From: Halobacillus karajensis
Lineage (GTDB): Bacteria; Bacillota; Bacilli; Bacillales; Halobacillaceae
Assembly (NCBI RefSeq): GCF_900108515.1
Contig: NZ_FNWW01000010.1
Location: forward strand, 40,713 to 104,712
Length of the DNA: 64,000 bases
Direction: 5' to 3'
Both the position numbers and the translations under genes were made by a program. Below are positions 57,343 to 64,000 of the stretch, piece after piece. The notes beneath the pieces are model-generated. The model did not search any database and was not told the origin of the DNA. It saw only the letters and a program-made list of their open reading frames with translations. Within the stretch, counting starts at the first letter, position 1, and the number at the start of each line of letters is the position of its first letter.

Positions 57343-57373
57343 TTGACTCTGACGTTACGTCATACCTTATCGT
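57343..57373 (+). promoter_or_regulatory. MerR-type promoter with 19-base spacer
   Basis: TTGACT (57343-57348), a 19-base spacer holding the palindrome GACGT-T-ACGTC, and TATCGT (57368-57373). The overlong spacer with a dyad is typical of MerR-activated, self-controlled promoters. Confidence 0.7.
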
Positions 57374-57393
57374 TAGAGCTGAGGTGATCACCG

Positions 57394-58155
57394 ATGTATA
57401 AAGTGAAGGAAGTTGCAACAATGGCAGGGGTGAGTGTGCGTACTTTGCACCATTATGACCATATTGGTTTGCTGTCCCCGGGGAATGTCAATGAAAAGGG
57501 GTATCGTTTATATGGGGAAAGGGAGGTGGCGCGCCTTCAACAAATTCTTTTTTTTAAGGAGATGGACTTTTCTCTGCCAAAAATAAAGCAGATTCTGGAT
57601 GACCCCGAATTTGATGAAGAAGAAGCATTACAACATCATCGGGAGATACTTTGGAAAAAGAAAGCACGGTTGGAACGATTGATACAATCTGTTGATCAAA
57701 CGCTCGAGACCGTAAGGGGAGGAACATTAATGGAAGATGAAAAACGATTTAAGCCATTTGATATGAGTGAAATTGAGGAGCATCAGAAGAAATATGAAAA
57801 AGAAGTAGAGGAGCGTTGGGGAGATACGGAGGCTTACAAAGAATCGAAACGAAAAACAAATAATTATACCGATGAAGATTGGAAAAGGATCCAGGAGGAA
57901 AGTAATCGTATTGACCGTGAGTTGGTAAAGCTGATGGGTAGAGATCCTTCAGATGAAGAGGTCCAGCGCCTGATTGGTGAAAAACGGCAGCACATCACAG
58001 ATAATTTTTACGAATGTAAGGGAGAAATTTTTAGAGGGCTTGCGGATATGTATGTCAACGACCCCCGATTCACCAAAAATATCGATAAATGGAATGAAGG
58101 CTACGCCGAATTCTTAAAGAAAGCTATACACACCTACTGCGACCGATTGGGTTAA
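57394..58155 (+). CDS. MerR family regulator with TipAS effector domain (Mta-like)
   Basis: 253 residues. N-terminal MerR winged helix (KVKEVATMAGVSVRTLHHYDHIGLL), a long coiled dimer helix near 75-115, and a C-terminal TipAS domain (about 130-250, with YAEFLKKAIHTYC) that binds drug-like compounds in relatives. Probably activates its own gene and perhaps a pump elsewhere. GAGGTGATC precedes the ATG; the leader is very short. Confidence 0.88.
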   Translation: MYKVKEVATMAGVSVRTLHHYDHIGLLSPGNVNEKGYRLYGEREVARLQQILFFKEMDFSLPKIKQILDDPEFDEEEALQHHREILWKKKARLERLIQSVDQTLETVRGGTLMEDEKRFKPFDMSEIEEHQKKYEKEVEERWGDTEAYKESKRKTNNYTDEDWKRIQEESNRIDRELVKLMGRDPSDEEVQRLIGEKRQHITDNFYECKGEIFRGLADMYVNDPRFTKNIDKWNEGYAEFLKKAIHTYCDRLG

Positions 58156-58227
58156 CGAATCCCTTGTTGTCATGGTATGTGAAATACTCCATTCATTTCT
58201 GCAATATTGACAGAAGCAAATAAGAGA

Positions 58228-58275
58228 AAAAACAGCGACTTACAGGTGCATGGCGGTAAGTCGCTGTTTTATAAA
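58228..58275 (+). terminator. Intrinsic terminator of the merR gene
   Basis: AAACAGCGACTTAC pairs with GTAAGTCGCTGTTT. Confidence 0.85.
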
Positions 58276-58328
58276 TAAATAGCTCTTCTTGGTCCTCTCC
58301 TGTACTAGGTCATACAGTGATTTCCAAA

Positions 58329-59384
58329 TTATCTTGGCTGGCAGATAAGTCCGTTATGGACTTTGATGTATCCATGGCGCAAGATGTTAAACCCTGCTTC
58401 ATACATATAGAGCCCCATTTGCTCGACGGTCATTAACTCACGGTAGGTGTGATTCATAACATCTGCCATCACATGATAGTAGAGACGTGACCGAAGCTGA
58501 TTTCTTGGAGTAGTCAAGATAGCGTAACCACCCTCTTTTAAAAACCTGCGGTGCCAATCAGCAACTTCGTGTTTGTATTTATCTGGAAAGTGCTCCAACA
58601 GACCAACGGAGAGAACAATATCAAATTCTTTCCCGAAATCCAGATTGCGAATATCGTCAACGATGTATTCGATATTTAGATCGTCCTTATAGATGACTTT
58701 TCCCTGACCGGTTTTAGGATTCTCCCCCAAGAAAGGGTAGTCTTCTGGAAAATCAGCAAAACGTGTATTCTTGCAATACTCATCATAATCGACCATGATA
58801 ATTTCCGACCCTGGATACATGGCGCCAAGCTGCATAGCTTCGTAACCTTCGGCAGCACCTAAGAATAGAATACGAGGTTTCTTTAAGTGTAAACCTTCAA
58901 ACAGGGCTCTCTTGCCACGGGGGTCCCATATTCCATCTTGAATTCTGTGTATATAGTTCCATAATTGTAATTGAATAAGGTCGCCAAGAGCATGTTTTAT
59001 TTCCTTTGTATGAAAGGAGCGTAAGCTTTTAATGAATTGTTTTTTTCCATGTGTTTTTTCTGCTGGTATATCCTTGATAAACCACTCGTGAAAAGCTTTA
59101 TTAAAATAAGTCCATGAAGTTTGCGGGTCCATCTGTCTAGCATGTTCCAACTCCCAATCGGTCCGTTCCTTTGAATACTTTTGAACTTCAAAAGGCTTAC
59201 CTATATCTTTCCAAGTCAAAAGGGACCAGTCTGATACAGTATTCAGGTGAACGAACTTATTGTACTCTTTATCCGAATAACGTCTAAGATCGATGCGGTA
59301 TTGCGGGTGGAGAAACGTTTCATTGATATTCTCTTCATTAAAGGGCTTAGGTGTGCTTGCTTCTGAAACAACTTCACGTAACAT
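58329..59384 (-). CDS. Class I SAM-dependent methyltransferase with N-terminal extension
   Basis: 351 residues. The first 165 are helical and unlike any domain I know. The methyltransferase core follows: RILFLGAAEGYEAMQLGAMYP (SAM loop) near 172, EIIMVDYDEYCKN, FDIVLSVGLLEHFPDKY near 260, and FLKEGGYAILTTPRNQLRS. Target unknown. GAGAGGTGATAGG precedes the ATG. It is divergent from the LysM gene with two hairpins in between. Confidence 0.78.
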   Translation of the reverse strand: MLREVVSEASTPKPFNEENINETFLHPQYRIDLRRYSDKEYNKFVHLNTVSDWSLLTWKDIGKPFEVQKYSKERTDWELEHARQMDPQTSWTYFNKAFHEWFIKDIPAEKTHGKKQFIKSLRSFHTKEIKHALGDLIQLQLWNYIHRIQDGIWDPRGKRALFEGLHLKKPRILFLGAAEGYEAMQLGAMYPGSEIIMVDYDEYCKNTRFADFPEDYPFLGENPKTGQGKVIYKDDLNIEYIVDDIRNLDFGKEFDIVLSVGLLEHFPDKYKHEVADWHRRFLKEGGYAILTTPRNQLRSRLYYHVMADVMNHTYRELMTVEQMGLYMYEAGFNILRHGYIKVHNGLICQPR

Positions 59385-59455
59385 CTACCTATCACCTCTC
59401 CAGTCTGTTTTATACAACTATACCTTTAATTGGAAGCGTTTACAATGAGATTCAT

Positions 59456-59496
59456 CTTACAATATATGGGTGGCCAGGTCACCCATATATTGTAAG
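59456..59496. repeat. Perfect 41-bp palindrome upstream of divergent genes
   Basis: Arms of 17 bases CTTACAATATATGGGTG and complement around GCCAGGT. It is not positioned as a terminator for either neighbour, since both genes start away from it. Confidence 0.85.
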
Positions 59497-59508
59497 ACCA
59501 GGCGATCC

Positions 59509-59553
59509 AATAAATCCCAAAACTTTGACTATGAGTCAAGTTTTGGGATTTAT
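59509..59553. repeat. Second near-perfect palindrome, adjacent
   Basis: Arms of 21-22 bases beginning AATAAATCCCAAAACT around ATG, with a single bulged T. Only 12 bases separate it from the previous palindrome. Confidence 0.85.
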
Positions 59554-59707
59554 TTACATCAAGGGGCGAAACCTTAGGTATATTTAACCATTAAAACCTA
59601 ATTATTACGATGGAGTAAAGATGATGTAATGTTTGAAAAATGATTGTTGCCGTCCTGTTATTGGCATATGGGTTAGACGTGTTAAAGTAGGTAATGTGAT
59701 TTTGGAA

Positions 59708-59740
59708 CAGCGCTTAGCCGCAGAGCTGAGCGAGACTGTT
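59708..59740 (+). other. Leader hairpin before the LysM/3D gene
   Basis: GCTTAGC pairs with GCTGAGC (one wobble), flanked by ACAG and CTGT, ending shortly before AAGGAGG. Could be regulatory; I could not match it to a known riboswitch. Confidence 0.4.
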
Positions 59741-59762
59741 AAACCAAGGAGGAAATGTAAGA

Positions 59763-60536
59763 ATGATGAAAAAGACAGTGGTATCTTTGGCAGCGGTCGC
59801 ATCGGTTTCGGCGGTAACAGCAACAACAGTAAGTGCAGATGAGGTTAAAATAGAAAAAGGCGATACTCTTTGGGGCATTGCTCAGGATAAAGGAGTATCT
59901 GTTCAAGATATAAAAGAAGAAAATGGCCTTTCTTCTGATTTGATTTTTCCTAATCAAGTTCTTTCTATTAATGAAGGACAGAAAGTAGAAGCACAACCTG
60001 AAACTTCCAATACTGTTCATACAGTTCAAGCTGGTGACACGCTGTATAGCATAGGACAAGCAAACAATGTAAGTGTGGAAGAGTTGAAAGCTTGGAACAA
60101 TCTTAACTCAAGCTTCATCTATCCAGGGGACAAGCTTTCTCTTGAAGGGTCTGCGGTTGCGGATAAAAAATCTACCGAGAATACTTCCAATGATAATGAG
60201 GCAGAAGCAGCCCAAACGTCCAGTCAGCCATCTGAGGATGGTGTTGTAAAAACTTTGAATATGGAGGCGACAGCTTATACAGCCTCTTGTGAAGGGTGCT
60301 CTGGGACTACTTCTACAGGGATTGACCTGAAAGCTAACCCTGACCAAAAAGTAATTGCAGTAGATCCAAATGTGATCCCGCTTGGTTCAGAAGTTTATGT
60401 AGAGGGTTATGGTAAAGCAATCGCCGGGGATGTTGGTGGTTCAATTAATGGAAACCGTATCGACGTGTTCATGCCTGAAAAATCCGACGCTATTGATTTT
60501 GGTCGTAAAACAGTAGAAGTCAAAGTATATGAATAA
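59763..60536 (+). CDS. yocH: Secreted cell-wall protein: two LysM domains plus 3D domain (YocH-like)
   Basis: 257 residues. Signal peptide ending near TVSADE (about residue 25). LysM 1 about 28-70 (IEKGDTLWGIAQDKGVS), LysM 2 about 85-127 (VQAGDTLYSIGQANNVS), a Ser/Thr/Glu linker, then a 3D domain about 165-257 with its three Asp residues in AVDPNVIPLG, AGDVGG and RIDVFMP. 3D domains are lytic-transglycosylase-like barrels acting on peptidoglycan. AAGGAGG precedes the ATG. YocH in Bacillus subtilis is under WalR; no WalR box was confirmed here. Confidence 0.88.
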   Translation: MMKKTVVSLAAVASVSAVTATTVSADEVKIEKGDTLWGIAQDKGVSVQDIKEENGLSSDLIFPNQVLSINEGQKVEAQPETSNTVHTVQAGDTLYSIGQANNVSVEELKAWNNLNSSFIYPGDKLSLEGSAVADKKSTENTSNDNEAEAAQTSSQPSEDGVVKTLNMEATAYTASCEGCSGTTSTGIDLKANPDQKVIAVDPNVIPLGSEVYVEGYGKAIAGDVGGSINGNRIDVFMPEKSDAIDFGRKTVEVKVYE

Positions 60537-60544
60537 GAGATAGT

Positions 60545-60580
60545 AAGAGACGATCTTTTAAAAGATCGTCTCTTTTTTAT
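60545..60580 (+). terminator. Intrinsic terminator of the LysM/3D gene
   Basis: AAGAGACGATCTTTT pairs with AAGATCGTCTCTT, then six T. Confidence 0.9.
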
Positions 60581-60820
60581 GTCTAGAAAAATACTATCTT
60601 AAAAAATCCCTTCTAAGCAGAAAGAGGTAATCCTAAGCATTTTCCTAGGAAGTACTATCCATTACGAATATCTGTAACTTTGATAAAATTCAGCTCCTAT
60701 AAAGGGAAGGGCGACATCCGTTTCCTCGACAAAAATTAAATTTTTTCAACATAAATAAGTATTAAAATCAACCGCTGTGGGTATCGCTAGGTATTAATGA
60801 TTCCTTGTTTAACACCCTTA
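60581..60820. other. Non-coding AT-rich interval
   Basis: About 240 bases with no supported gene or site. Confidence 0.4.
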
Positions 60821-60857
60821 GCAAGAAAAATACGTATAAATTATAAATTTTTCTTGC
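60821..60857. repeat. Inverted repeat overlapping a promoter -35
   Basis: GCAAGAAAAAT (60821-60831) and ATTTTTCTTGC (60847-60857), perfect 11-base arms. The right arm overlaps the TTGCGT -35 at 60854, as an operator might. Confidence 0.6.
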
Positions 60858-60882
60858 GTTTACGACGTTTTACTAATAATAT
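60854..60882 (+). promoter_or_regulatory. Putative promoter of the 51-residue ORF
   Basis: TTGCGT (60854-60859), 17-base spacer, TAATAT (60877-60882). Confidence 0.5.
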
Positions 60883-60928
60883 CAAAGGGAATCGTTTCAT
60901 ATCCTAAATAGAAAAGGAGGTCACCACT

Positions 60929-61084
60929 ATGACTCTGCTATACTCAAAAGCCCGTGAGCTTTTCGATCAGGATTACAAAAATAGTCCTGAAGCCCAAGTC
61001 CAGCCAAGAGCTAAAGGCGTGAAGCGTACACGGAGTGGAAAGGTTCTATTCTCTTTCCGTAAGCCGAACAACAAGCGGAAATAG
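60929..61084 (+). CDS. Small basic protein, 51 residues, unknown
   Basis: ATG 60929 follows AAAAGGAGGTCACC at ideal spacing, and a promoter-like sequence lies 50 bases upstream. The N-terminal half is mixed charge (LYSKARELFDQDY); the C-terminal half is strongly basic (KGVKRTRSGK, then FRKPNNKRK), suggesting nucleic-acid contact. I recognise no family. Confidence 0.6.
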   Translation: MTLLYSKARELFDQDYKNSPEAQVQPRAKGVKRTRSGKVLFSFRKPNNKRK

Positions 61085-61107
61085 CATTAGAAGTGGTGGA
61101 GGTAGCT

Positions 61108-61206
61108 ATGAGAAGTAATAGAAAAAGAATAAACATGGCCGATTTCTTAAAAGAAGTTGTCCCGTGGATCAGCGCTTTATTGACAGAATCAGTCATGAGG
61201 CGCTGA
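61108..61206 (+). CDS. Tiny ORF, 32 residues, with its terminator inside
   Basis: ATG 61108 follows GGTGGAGGTAGCT; the frame encodes a basic N-terminus then a hydrophobic stretch around EVVPWISALL. The last 13 codons form the intrinsic terminator at 61168-61212, and the TGA stop lies within the descending arm. It follows the 51-residue ORF by 23 bases. Unknown function; leader peptide or small membrane peptide are both possible. Confidence 0.45.
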   Translation: MRSNRKRINMADFLKEVVPWISALLTESVMRR

Positions 61207-61212
61207 TTTTTT
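61168..61212 (+). terminator. Terminator overlapping the 32-residue ORF
   Basis: ATCAGCGC (61168-61175) pairs with GCGCTGAT (61200-61207), inner TGAC/GTCA, then a T run through 61212. Confidence 0.7.
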
Positions 61213-61364
61213 ATAGATGTAGAAAATAGCAGATGAAGATGAGGGGTTCTTTATCCGCTGCAAAAGGTCTTCTTTTTAGGGTTCAGGGAGAAGTTGAAGA
61301 TACAGTTTTACAGGTTTACATACAGAAGAGATGGGTTATCGTATTCGCTAAGGAGGCGGATACG

Positions 61365-62165
61365 ATGAATATTTTTTCGCAAGAGGCTTTGAAAAACGAA
61401 CATACCCTTATTTCCGGAGCTACAGGTGGGATCGGATATGAGACGGCGAAGGAAGTAGTTAGGGCTGGTGGTCATATCACTATTACTGGTCGCAATGAAG
61501 AAAAATTGACATCCTTAAAAAAGGAATGTGCTACGATAAATGGAGAGGTTCAGATTTGCGTTAAGGTAGCGGACTTGAATGAGAAATCATCACAAAGGAG
61601 AGTGGTCCAAGACGCCGAACAGACGATTGGCCCTGTAACAGGCCTCGTCAATTCTGCTGGAATCACGGGAGGCGGGCCTCTCGAAGATCTTAGGGAAGAA
61701 GATTTACGAAAAGTGATGGAGTTTAATTATTTTTCAACCGTTCTCTTCACCCAGGAAGTTTATAAAAGCATGAAAAGTCAGGGTCGGGGGAGCATTGTCA
61801 ACCTTTCATCATTATCGGGATTACGTGGAACACATGGAGGAACAGCATATAGTGCATCGAAGTTTGCGATTATAGGTTTCACCCAATCTTTTGCACATGA
61901 GGCCATTGAACATGGGGTGCGTGTGAATGCCGTTTGCCCTGGATATGTAGATACGACTATGGGCCGGGAATCAATCCGGTCTAAAGGAGAACGGGAAGGT
62001 AGAACTTATGAAAAGCAGAGAAAGGTTGCAGAGAAGGGTATCCCTTCAGGCAAATTGAGTGAACCGAGTGAAGTCGCTCGTACTATTGTCTATCTTTTAA
62101 CGGAAGCCTCTACCAATATCGTTGGTGAATCATTGAAAATCTCAGGCGGGAGTGTCATGCGATAA
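61365..62165 (+). CDS. Short-chain dehydrogenase/reductase (classical SDR)
   Basis: 266 residues. Rossmann loop SGATGGIGYETA near residue 18, NSAGITGGG, catalytic Ser in VNLSSLSG near 145, YSASK near 158, PGYVDTTMG and a late IVGESLKISGGS. NAD(P)-dependent; substrate unknown. The frame extends back to 61233 but AAGGAGGCGG before ATG 61365 fixes the start. The moeB gene follows by 20 bases. Confidence 0.88.
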   Translation: MNIFSQEALKNEHTLISGATGGIGYETAKEVVRAGGHITITGRNEEKLTSLKKECATINGEVQICVKVADLNEKSSQRRVVQDAEQTIGPVTGLVNSAGITGGGPLEDLREEDLRKVMEFNYFSTVLFTQEVYKSMKSQGRGSIVNLSSLSGLRGTHGGTAYSASKFAIIGFTQSFAHEAIEHGVRVNAVCPGYVDTTMGRESIRSKGEREGRTYEKQRKVAEKGIPSGKLSEPSEVARTIVYLLTEASTNIVGESLKISGGSVMR

Positions 62166-62185
62166 TTTGAGAGGAGGCTGGATCT

Positions 62186-63205
62186 TTGATAGGAGAACGA
62201 TATGCAAGGCAGCAACTTTTTAAACCAATTGGGGAGAAAGGACAAGCCCAACTCCAAGAAGCGCATGTGCTTCTTATTGGGGCGGGCGCTTTAGGGACAA
62301 GCAGCTCTGAACAACTTGTTAGGGCAGGGGTTGGCAAAATAACAATCATCGATCGAGACTATGTAGAGGTAAGTAACTTGCAACGCCAGCAACTTTTCAC
62401 AGAGAAAGATGTGGAGGAACGTATTCCTAAAGCCATTGCTACTAAACAACGATTACAAGAAATTAATAGTGGGATTGACATAACTGCCATTGTTGAAGAT
62501 GTCCAAATTGAAGAAATCGAGCGCTATTCTAATGGTGTTGATTTGATTATTGATGGAACGGATAACTTTGAAACACGCATGCTGATTAACGACTTCGCAC
62601 AAAAATACAGAATCCCCTGGATTTATGGAGGTTGTGTAGGAAGTAACGGGATGAGTTATACGATTATTCCGGGAAAAACCCCTTGCCTTTCTTGTTTGCT
62701 TAGTAGTGTCCCTATGGGAGGGGCTACATGTGATACGGTCGGGGTAATTAGCCCAGCAGTTCAAATGGTGACCTCTCACCAGGTTACAGAAGCTCTAAAA
62801 ATATTAGTCTCGGATGAAACGTCCCTTCGCAAAGGTCTGATGATATTTGATCTTTGGAAAAATGATTATTCTATTATTAAAACAGATCGGATTCAAAAAA
62901 ATGACTGCTTCTCTTGTGGGGAGGCGCCCAGTTATCCTTATCTTTCTGGTGAAAAAATGACTAAAACAGCCGTGTTATGTGGAAGGGATACGGTGCAAAT
63001 CCGTCCTGGAATAAAGGAGAAAAGAGATTTGGAGAAGCTAAAGAAGCTTTTGCCGAAGGGGGAAATTAAAGAGAACCCCTTTCTACTTTCTTTTAAAAGC
63101 CCCGAATATCGCATGGTGTTTTTTAGGGATGGGCGCGTGTTAATCCATGGAACAAAAGATATTAAAGAAGCGAAGTCTATCTACCATAAAATTGTTGGCG
63201 GGTGA
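62186..63205 (+). CDS. moeB: E1-like adenylyltransferase, MoeB/ThiF family
   Basis: 339 residues. YARQQLFKPIGEKGQAQL, the ATP loop LIGAGALGTSSSEQL near residue 30, DRDYVEVSNLQRQQLF, DGTDNFETRMLIND, and zinc cysteines CLSC near 171 and CFSC near 246. It activates the C-terminus of MoaD or ThiS. The last 80 residues form an extra domain seen in Bacillus MoeB/ThiF. No molybdopterin or thiamine genes are nearby, so the pathway is uncertain. TTG start with GAGGAGG 9 bases before. Confidence 0.85.
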   Translation: MIGERYARQQLFKPIGEKGQAQLQEAHVLLIGAGALGTSSSEQLVRAGVGKITIIDRDYVEVSNLQRQQLFTEKDVEERIPKAIATKQRLQEINSGIDITAIVEDVQIEEIERYSNGVDLIIDGTDNFETRMLINDFAQKYRIPWIYGGCVGSNGMSYTIIPGKTPCLSCLLSSVPMGGATCDTVGVISPAVQMVTSHQVTEALKILVSDETSLRKGLMIFDLWKNDYSIIKTDRIQKNDCFSCGEAPSYPYLSGEKMTKTAVLCGRDTVQIRPGIKEKRDLEKLKKLLPKGEIKENPFLLSFKSPEYRMVFFRDGRVLIHGTKDIKEAKSIYHKIVGG

Positions 63206-63268
63206 AATTGTTTGTCCATTCGTTTAATGGGGAATAAAAGGAATATCAACTAATAAGGGGAGTGCATC

Positions 63269-63361
63269 ATGGGCCGACTACTTAAACGTGTATTCAAATA
63301 TGGACCAATTGTTTATCCAATCATAAAAAAATTCATGCGTAAGCGAAGAGGTCGTTACTAA
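63269..63361 (+). CDS. Tiny basic ORF, 30 residues
   Basis: ATG 63269 follows AAGGGGAGTGCATC. The peptide is Lys/Arg-rich with a hydrophobic centre (YGPIVYPIIKKFM), like a short amphipathic membrane-binding peptide. Its own terminator follows directly at 63362. No known family. Confidence 0.5.
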   Translation: MGRLLKRVFKYGPIVYPIIKKFMRKRRGRY

Positions 63362-63394
63362 AGCGGGCAGGTTACTGCCTGCTTCATTTTTTCA
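63362..63394 (+). terminator. Intrinsic terminator after the 30-residue ORF
   Basis: AGCGGGCAG pairs with CTGCCTGCT, then a T-rich run. Confidence 0.8.
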
Positions 63395-63485
63395 TTAGGA
63401 ACACAGCCGTCGCCTCGCAGTCTGAAGTAGGAGCTATGGTGTATGGTTATAACCACCGGTGTTGAAATTCATCCTATATAATAAG

Positions 63486-63618
63486 GAGGAAAAAAGACGA
63501 TTACGTTCCAGAAGGTGATAATCTTAAAAAAGAATTAAAAAAACTATTGCAAGGTTTTATGAGCCATGATATATTATTACTTGTCGCGTTAAGAGAGCGG
63601 CAAGCCGCAACGGCTTAA
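63486..63618 (+). pseudogene. Start-less small ORF with consensus ribosome site
   Basis: AAGGAGG (63483-63489) is followed, at start-codon distance, not by a start but by GAC GAT TAC; that frame then stays open to TAA 63616-63618. It encodes a protein-like, amphipathic sequence (VPEGDNLKKELKKLLQGF, then HDILLLVALRERQ). The start codon seems to be lost. It overlaps rRNA promoter P1. Confidence 0.3.
63547..63575 (+). promoter_or_regulatory. rRNA operon promoter P1
   Basis: TTGCAA (63547-63552), 17-base spacer, TATATT (63570-63575). Confidence 0.6.
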
Positions 63619-63641
63619 CAAAATAAATCATAAAAAAGTTG

Positions 63642-63670
63642 TTGACGATAACGACTGAACATGATACATT
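63642..63670 (+). promoter_or_regulatory. rRNA operon promoter P2
   Basis: TTGACG (63642-63647), 17-base spacer, TACATT (63665-63670), with an A-rich upstream stretch like an UP element. Confidence 0.75.
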
Positions 63671-63707
63671 AATTAAGTCGCTGTTTTGAAGAGGCGAACC
63701 AAACATT

Positions 63708-63725
63708 GATCTTTGAAAACTGAAC
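63708..63725 (+). promoter_or_regulatory. rRNA leader boxA-like antitermination site
   Basis: TGATCTTTGAAAACTGAAC resembles the Bacillus rRNA leader boxA (TGCTCTTTGAAAAC). Confidence 0.65.
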
Positions 63726-63816
63726 GAACCAACCAGTACGTCAAACATTTCTTCTTATATAGAAGAGATTTTAAACAAGCACATTCGGTGTGCAAATGAG
63801 CAAGTCAAACTTAACT

Positions 63817-64000
63817 TTTATGGAGAGTTTGATCCTGGCTCAGGACGAACGCTGGCGGCGTGCCTAATACATGCAAGTCGAGCGCGGGAAGCGAGTGGAT
63901 CCCTTCGGGGTGAAGCTCGTGGAACGAGCGGCGGACGGGTGAGTAACACGTGGGCAACCTGCCTGTAAGACCGGAATAACCCCGGGAAACCGGGGCTAAT
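63817..64000 (+). rRNA. 16S ribosomal RNA, 5' end, truncated by window edge
   Basis: Begins TTTATGGAGAG and continues with the universal AGAGTTTGATCCTGGCTCAG at 63824, then GGACGAACGCTGGCGGCGTG, CATGCAAGTCGAGCG and GGCGGACGGGTGAGTAACACGTGGG. The V1 stretch GCGGGAAGCGAGTGGATCCC looks Halobacillus-like. About 1370 bases lie beyond the window. Confidence 0.97.

Noticed and set aside
59600..59762. c-di-AMP (ydaO) riboswitch or WalR box before the LysM/3D gene
   Set aside because: Expected from relatives, but the conserved riboswitch blocks are missing and TGTTAA..GTAATG has the wrong spacing for WalR.
1..64000. Prophage, insertion sequence, CRISPR, toxin-antitoxin or secretion island
   Set aside because: No transposase, integrase, direct-repeat array or foreign-looking gene block was found; nearly all genes fit a Bacillaceae core chromosome.

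Overview
The window looks like ordinary core chromosome from a moderately halophilic, endospore-forming member of the Bacillaceae. The 5' end of a 16S rRNA gene at the right edge has a Halobacillus-like V1 stretch. The protein set agrees: an SspH-type spore protein, bacilliredoxin, an S-box met operon, a T-box before ileS, a nadBCA/nifS divergon and YthAB-type oxidase subunits. The genus is my inference; family-level placement is solid. I see no prophage, insertion sequence, CRISPR array or tRNA gene.

Layout. 1-2058: 3' part of a CadA-type metal ATPase, ending in a 41-bp palindrome that recurs at 56630. 2328-7215: a MurE-like ligase, a small alarmone hydrolase, a second-type RibF, a DUF1450 protein, a membrane protein and a SAM hydrolase. 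7395-13288: aldo/keto reductase, UV endonuclease UvsE, an alanine-type symporter, a flavin reductase and a DUF2935 protein. 13622-17394: a GntR(YtrA)-ABC-permease-ECF sigma operon behind a palindromic operator. 17485-19286: two lipoproteins and a TSUP permease.

19461-23546 is a Fur-controlled siderophore uptake and reduction locus: binding protein, two permeases and a ferredoxin/flavodoxin-type NADPH reductase, with no ATPase. 23618-31572 (minus) is the methionine operon metI-metC-yitJ-metH behind a SAM riboswitch. 31952-36349 (minus) holds glutaminase, a YthAB-type cytochrome oxidase and a methyltransferase whose frame runs into ythA. 36613-40197 is a promoter, an isoleucine T-box and a long type-2 IleRS.

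40370-53034 holds YvbH, SspH, nadBCA with divergent nifS, MscL with a zinc-ribbon tail, an acidic lipoprotein, an MFS pump, BrxA, a CvfC-like HEAT protein and an ABC exporter. 53088-59384 holds an FNT channel, an S51 peptidase, a PerR-boxed catalase, a DinB-fold protein, a MerR/TipAS regulator and a methyltransferase. 59456-63618 holds tandem hairpins, a LysM/3D cell-wall protein, several very short ORFs with good ribosome binding sites, an SDR, MoeB and tandem rRNA promoters.

How genes work together. The met operon converts O-acyl-homoserine to methionine and senses SAM. NifS probably supplies sulfur for the NadA iron-sulfur cluster. The Fur and PerR sites tie siderophore uptake and catalase to iron and peroxide. 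No large novel system is evident. The best leads are the repeated palindromes, the tiny ORFs before the rRNA operon (one containing a terminator, one lacking a start codon), the methyltransferase/ythA frame overlap, the sigma factor without an anti-sigma, and the zinc-ribbon MscL.
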